Origin: Achromobacter animicus
Lineage (GTDB): Bacteria; Pseudomonadota; Gammaproteobacteria; Burkholderiales; Burkholderiaceae_B
Assembly: GCF_902859585.1 (NCBI RefSeq)
Contig: NZ_CADIJM010000009.1
Location: forward strand, 1-64,000
Direction: 5' to 3'
Length of the DNA stretch: 64,000 nt
Position 1 is the stretch's first letter; each line of letters starts with the position of its first letter. Shown here piece by piece: positions 61,465 to 64,000 of this stretch. A program made the position numbers and the translations under genes. A model generated the notes under the pieces. That model did no database searches and had not been told where the DNA came from. It saw only the letters and a program-made list of their open reading frames with translations.

Positions 61465-63168
61465 ATGCCGCTTCCGAAGTTGCCTACCCGCCCCGCAGCC
61501 ATCCTGACCTTCCCCTCGGGCGAATCCGCCCGAGCGCAGGCCCGCACGACCAAGACTGCCGCTGCGCGGTCCAACACCCAGGCTGCCCTCGCCGACGACG
61601 AGGACGAGCTGCTGGTCCAGCCAGAACTTGATGGTCTGGCGGCGCCGGCGCGCAAGGCCCACACGCCGTCCCCTGCCCACGAAACGCCACCGCCCGCCCC
61701 GGCCGCGCCCGCCGCCCGCGCCCCAGCGCGCCAGGCCAAGGCCACGCCCGCGCCGGCCAAGCGCAGCAAGGCGCGCGCCGAGAACGCCCCGCGCAAGTTG
61801 TTCGTGCTGGACACGAACGTGCTGCTGCACGACCCCAGCTCGCTGTTCCGCTTTGAAGAACACGACATCTTCCTGCCGATGATGACGCTGGAAGAACTGG
61901 ATCACCAGAAGAAGGGCATGTCCGAGGTGGCGCGCAATGCGCGTCAGGTCAGCCGTTCGCTGGACTCGCTGGTGCAGGACGCCACGCACCTTGACGAAGG
62001 GCTGGAACTGGCAAAGCTGGGCAACAAGGACGCCACCGGCCGTCTGATGTTCCAGACGACCGCCATCCACAGCACCCTGCCCTCGGACCTGCCGATGGGC
62101 AAGGCCGACAACCAGATCCTGGGCGTGGTGCGCGCCCTGCAGGAAAAGTACCCGCAGCGCGAGGTCGTGCTGGTGTCCAAGGACATCAACATGCGCCTGA
62201 AGGCGCGCGCGCTGGGCATGGCCGCCGAAGACTACTTCAACGACCACGTCCTTGAAGACTCGGACCTGATGTATTCGGGCGTGATGCAGTTGCCCGAAGA
62301 CTTCTGGAACAAGCACGGCAAGGACGTCGAATCCTGGCAACAGGGCGGCACCACCTTCTACCGCATTCACGGCCCGCTGTGTTCGCAGTTCGTCGTCAAT
62401 CAGTTCGTCTACTTTGAAGGCCAGATGCCGCTGTATGCGCAGGTACGCGAAGTCAGCGGCAAGATGGCGGTGCTGGCCACCCTGCGCGACTACACCCACG
62501 GCAAGAACAATGTCTGGGGCATCACGGCGCGCAACCGCGAGCAGAACTTCGCCATGAACCTGCTGATGAACCCGGAATGCGACTTCGTGTCGCTGCTGGG
62601 CCAGGCGGGCACCGGCAAAACGCTGCTGGCGTTGGCGGCGGGCATCACGCAGGTGCTCGAAACCAAGCGCTATACCGAGATCATCATGACGCGCGTCACG
62701 GTGCCTGTCGGTGAAGACATCGGTTTCCTGCCTGGCACCGAAGAGGAAAAGATGCTGCCCTGGATGGGCGCGCTGGAAGACAACCTCGACGTGCTGAACA
62801 TGGGTGATGGCGAAGGCAACGGGGACTGGGGCCGCGCGGCTACCATGGACCTCATCCGCTCGCGCATCAAGGTGAAGTCCCTGAACTTCATGCGCGGCCG
62901 CACCTTCCTGAACAAGTACCTCATCATCGACGAAGCGCAGAACCTGACGCCCAAGCAGATGAAGACGCTGGTCACCCGCGCGGGTCCCGGCACCAAGGTG
63001 ATCTGCCTGGGCAACGTCGCCCAGATCGACACCCCCTACCTGACCGAAGGCAGCTCCGGCCTGACGTTCGTGGTCGACCGCTTCAAGGGCTGGCCGCACT
63101 CCGGCCACGTCACGTTGCAACGCGGCGAACGTTCGCGTCTGGCCGACTACGCGGGCGACGTGCTGTAG
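61465..63168 (+). CDS. PhoH-family ATPase with N-terminal PIN domain
   Basis: This 567-residue protein joins a PIN RNase-like domain and a PhoH ATPase domain. After a Pro/Ala-rich disordered lead (about 30-105) comes the PIN part (LFVLDTNVLLHDPSSLFRF; acidic residues in EELD, KADNQILG and SKDIN). The PhoH part has the Walker A GQAGTGKT (379-386) and Walker B KYLIIDEAQNLTPKQMKTLVTRAG. Related PIN-PhoH proteins unwind and cut RNA. ATG at 61465 is chosen over GTG three codons earlier, which would sit directly on the GGAG site. A terminator ends the unit. Confidence 0.92.
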   Translation: MPLPKLPTRPAAILTFPSGESARAQARTTKTAAARSNTQAALADDEDELLVQPELDGLAAPARKAHTPSPAHETPPPAPAAPAARAPARQAKATPAPAKRSKARAENAPRKLFVLDTNVLLHDPSSLFRFEEHDIFLPMMTLEELDHQKKGMSEVARNARQVSRSLDSLVQDATHLDEGLELAKLGNKDATGRLMFQTTAIHSTLPSDLPMGKADNQILGVVRALQEKYPQREVVLVSKDINMRLKARALGMAAEDYFNDHVLEDSDLMYSGVMQLPEDFWNKHGKDVESWQQGGTTFYRIHGPLCSQFVVNQFVYFEGQMPLYAQVREVSGKMAVLATLRDYTHGKNNVWGITARNREQNFAMNLLMNPECDFVSLLGQAGTGKTLLALAAGITQVLETKRYTEIIMTRVTVPVGEDIGFLPGTEEEKMLPWMGALEDNLDVLNMGDGEGNGDWGRAATMDLIRSRIKVKSLNFMRGRTFLNKYLIIDEAQNLTPKQMKTLVTRAGPGTKVICLGNVAQIDTPYLTEGSSGLTFVVDRFKGWPHSGHVTLQRGERSRLADYAGDVL

Positions 63169-63188
63169 TTCTTCTTCGCGCGCGCAAC

Positions 63189-63223
63189 AAAAAAGCCCCT
63201 TGATTACTCAAGGGGCTTTTTTT
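63189..63223. terminator. Terminator after the PhoH-family gene
   Basis: AAAAAAGCCCCTTGA (63189-63203), loop TTAC, TCAAGGGGCTTTTTT (63208-63222): a 15-bp stem with T-runs on both strands, shared with the convergent entericidin gene. Confidence 0.95.
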
Positions 63224-63238
63224 ACCGCCGCGCGCCGA

Positions 63239-63370
63239 TTATTTGTCGGCGGCGTTGGTGATGGCATTGCCCGCCCGGGACACATCCTTGCCCATGCCGG
63301 CAACGGTATTGCAACCGGCCAGCACGAAGCCGAATACGACAAAGGCAGTCAGCACAAACTTGCCGCGCAT
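63239..63370 (-). CDS. Entericidin-family small lipoprotein
   Basis: This 43-residue protein has a signal peptide with lipobox L-A-G-C20 (from MRGKFVLTAFVVFGFVLAGC), and a mature part NTVAGMGKDVSRAGNAITNAA-type, which matches entericidin A/B: a short amphipathic lipoprotein, linked in E. coli to a bacteriolytic toxin-antidote pair. Only one member is present here. GGAG stands seven bases before the ATG. It lies upstream of the terminator shared with the PhoH-family gene. Confidence 0.9.
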   Translation of the reverse strand: MRGKFVLTAFVVFGFVLAGCNTVAGMGKDVSRAGNAITNAADK

Positions 63371-63408
63371 GCTCTAACTCCAAAATGAAAAGATGAAAGC
63401 GCCTATGC

Positions 63409-64000
63409 TCAGGCGATCTGCACGCGCAGTTCGCCCAGGCCTTCGACGCCGCCAGTGATCACGTCACCTTGGCGCACGGCGCCCACGCCTTCAGGCGTAC
63501 CGGTGAAGATGATGTCGCCGGGCTGCAGTTCAAACAGGCCCGACAGATAAGAAATGCTTTCCGGAATGTTCCACAGCATCTGCGAGATGTCGCTGGATTG
63601 CTTGCGCTCGCCGTTGACGTCCAGCCAGATGGCGCCCTTGTCGAGCGTGCCGACCACGCTGCGCGGGTGGATGGGACCCAGCGGCGCGGACTGGTCGAAC
63701 GCCTTGCCGATTTCCCAGGGACGGCCCTGCTTCTTCATTTCGCCTTGCAGGTCACGGCGGGTCATGTCCAGACCCAGCGCATAGCCCCACACGCATTCGT
63801 TGGCCTGATCGACGGGGATGTCGCGGCCGCCCTTGCCCAGCACCACGACCAGCTCCATTTCGTAGTGCAGGTTGGACGTCTTGGGCGGGTACGGCATCTT
63901 GCCGGTTTCGCCATCGGCCACGAACAGCACCGCGTCGGCGGGCTTGCAGAAGAAGAACGGATCTTCACGGCCGGTGAAACCCATTTCCTTGGCGTGTTCG
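63409..64000 (-). CDS. Fumarylacetoacetate hydrolase-family protein, C-terminal part
   Basis: The last 197 codons of a gene that begins beyond the right edge. The sequence MEMELV-type core is present: PYPPKTSNLHYEMELVVVLGKGGRDIPVDQANECVWGYALGLDMTRRDLQGEMKKQGRPWEIGKAFDQSAPLGPI. The strand-rich end GDIIFTGTPEGVGAVRQGDVI is the FAH signature. In the visible part H-Y-E-M-E supplies metal-binding residues. The family includes fumarylpyruvate hydrolase and 2-keto-4-pentenoate hydratase-type enzymes; fumarylpyruvate hydrolase is the closest fit by recall. It precedes the entericidin gene on the same strand. Confidence 0.88.
   Translation of the reverse strand, partial: EHAKEMGFTGREDPFFFCKPADAVLFVADGETGKMPYPPKTSNLHYEMELVVVLGKGGRDIPVDQANECVWGYALGLDMTRRDLQGEMKKQGRPWEIGKAFDQSAPLGPIHPRSVVGTLDKGAIWLDVNGERKQSSDISQMLWNIPESISYLSGLFELQPGDIIFTGTPEGVGAVRQGDVITGGVEGLGELRVQIA

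Overview
The window is chromosomal DNA of a high-GC betaproteobacterium. Protein similarity and gene order point to family Alcaligenaceae, most likely Achromobacter or a close Bordetella relative. The signs are tonB ahead of exbB, a BpH3-type H-NS protein, a Bug-family solute-binding protein, an alaC-hom-thrC run, and dispersed intergenic hairpins of the kind common in these genera. This is inference from recall; no search was run. There is no rRNA operon, CRISPR array, insertion sequence or prophage. The only clearly accessory piece is a small toxin-antitoxin module behind a tRNA-Met gene.

Layout. 1-1.0 kb: tonB and the start of exbB behind a Fur-type box. 1.2-2.8 kb: tRNA-Val, hupB and a PiuC-type dioxygenase. 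2.8-7.5 kb: rnr, rlmB and a PLP sulfur-amino-acid enzyme, one minus-strand run. 7.7-9.5 kb: two identical tRNA-Leu(CAG) genes flanking tapT, then a GNAT acetyltransferase. 9.6-14.7 kb: EamA, AEC and YeeE/YedE (thiosulfate-type) transporters and an FMN glutamate-synthase-like protein. 14.8-19.3 kb: a phospholipase-D-type lipoprotein, a DUF883 protein and the ergothioneine pair egtD-egtB. 19.4-20.7 kb: tRNA-Met and the toxin-antitoxin module. 20.7-29.7 kb: small membrane and stress-type proteins, YddG, a diguanylate cyclase, an AI-2E-family permease, and a 0.7-kb stretch without a convincing gene. 29.8-35.3 kb: cytochrome b561, cytochrome c', purB, a GST, TauE/SafE and mnmA. 35.3-38.4 kb: a LysR regulator diverging from a Bug protein and an N-formylglutamate amidohydrolase. 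38.6-41.5 kb: pntAA-pntAB-pntB. 41.5-47 kb: glcDEF and a second FAD oxidase. 47-49.9 kb: aroG and tldD. 50-51.7 kb: an AT-rich region, an H-NS-like gene and a DUF4136 lipoprotein. 51.9-55.6 kb: pepN and fbp. 56-60.3 kb: alaC-hom-thrC. 60.5-64 kb: an Mth938-like protein, bcp, a PhoH-family ATPase, an entericidin and a truncated FAH-family gene.

The most notable discovery is a ribosome-mediated attenuator in front of aroG. The aroG 5' leader (minus strand) encodes a 27-residue peptide whose codons 8-15 read F-Y-F-Y-F-F-G-F. It is followed by a 14-bp terminator hairpin with a U-run, and an 8-nt segment inside the leader is perfectly complementary to the 5' arm of that terminator. This is the architecture expected for phenylalanine/tyrosine control of DAHP synthase. 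Other regulatory structures of interest are a pair of GTATCC-N4-GGATAC operators on the toxin-antitoxin promoter, a LysR-type box plus 5'-UTR hairpin before the thiosulfate-type transporter, a tRNA-anticodon-arm-like hairpin behind the antitoxin gene, and a 12-bp inverted repeat in the AT-rich DNA upstream of the H-NS gene.
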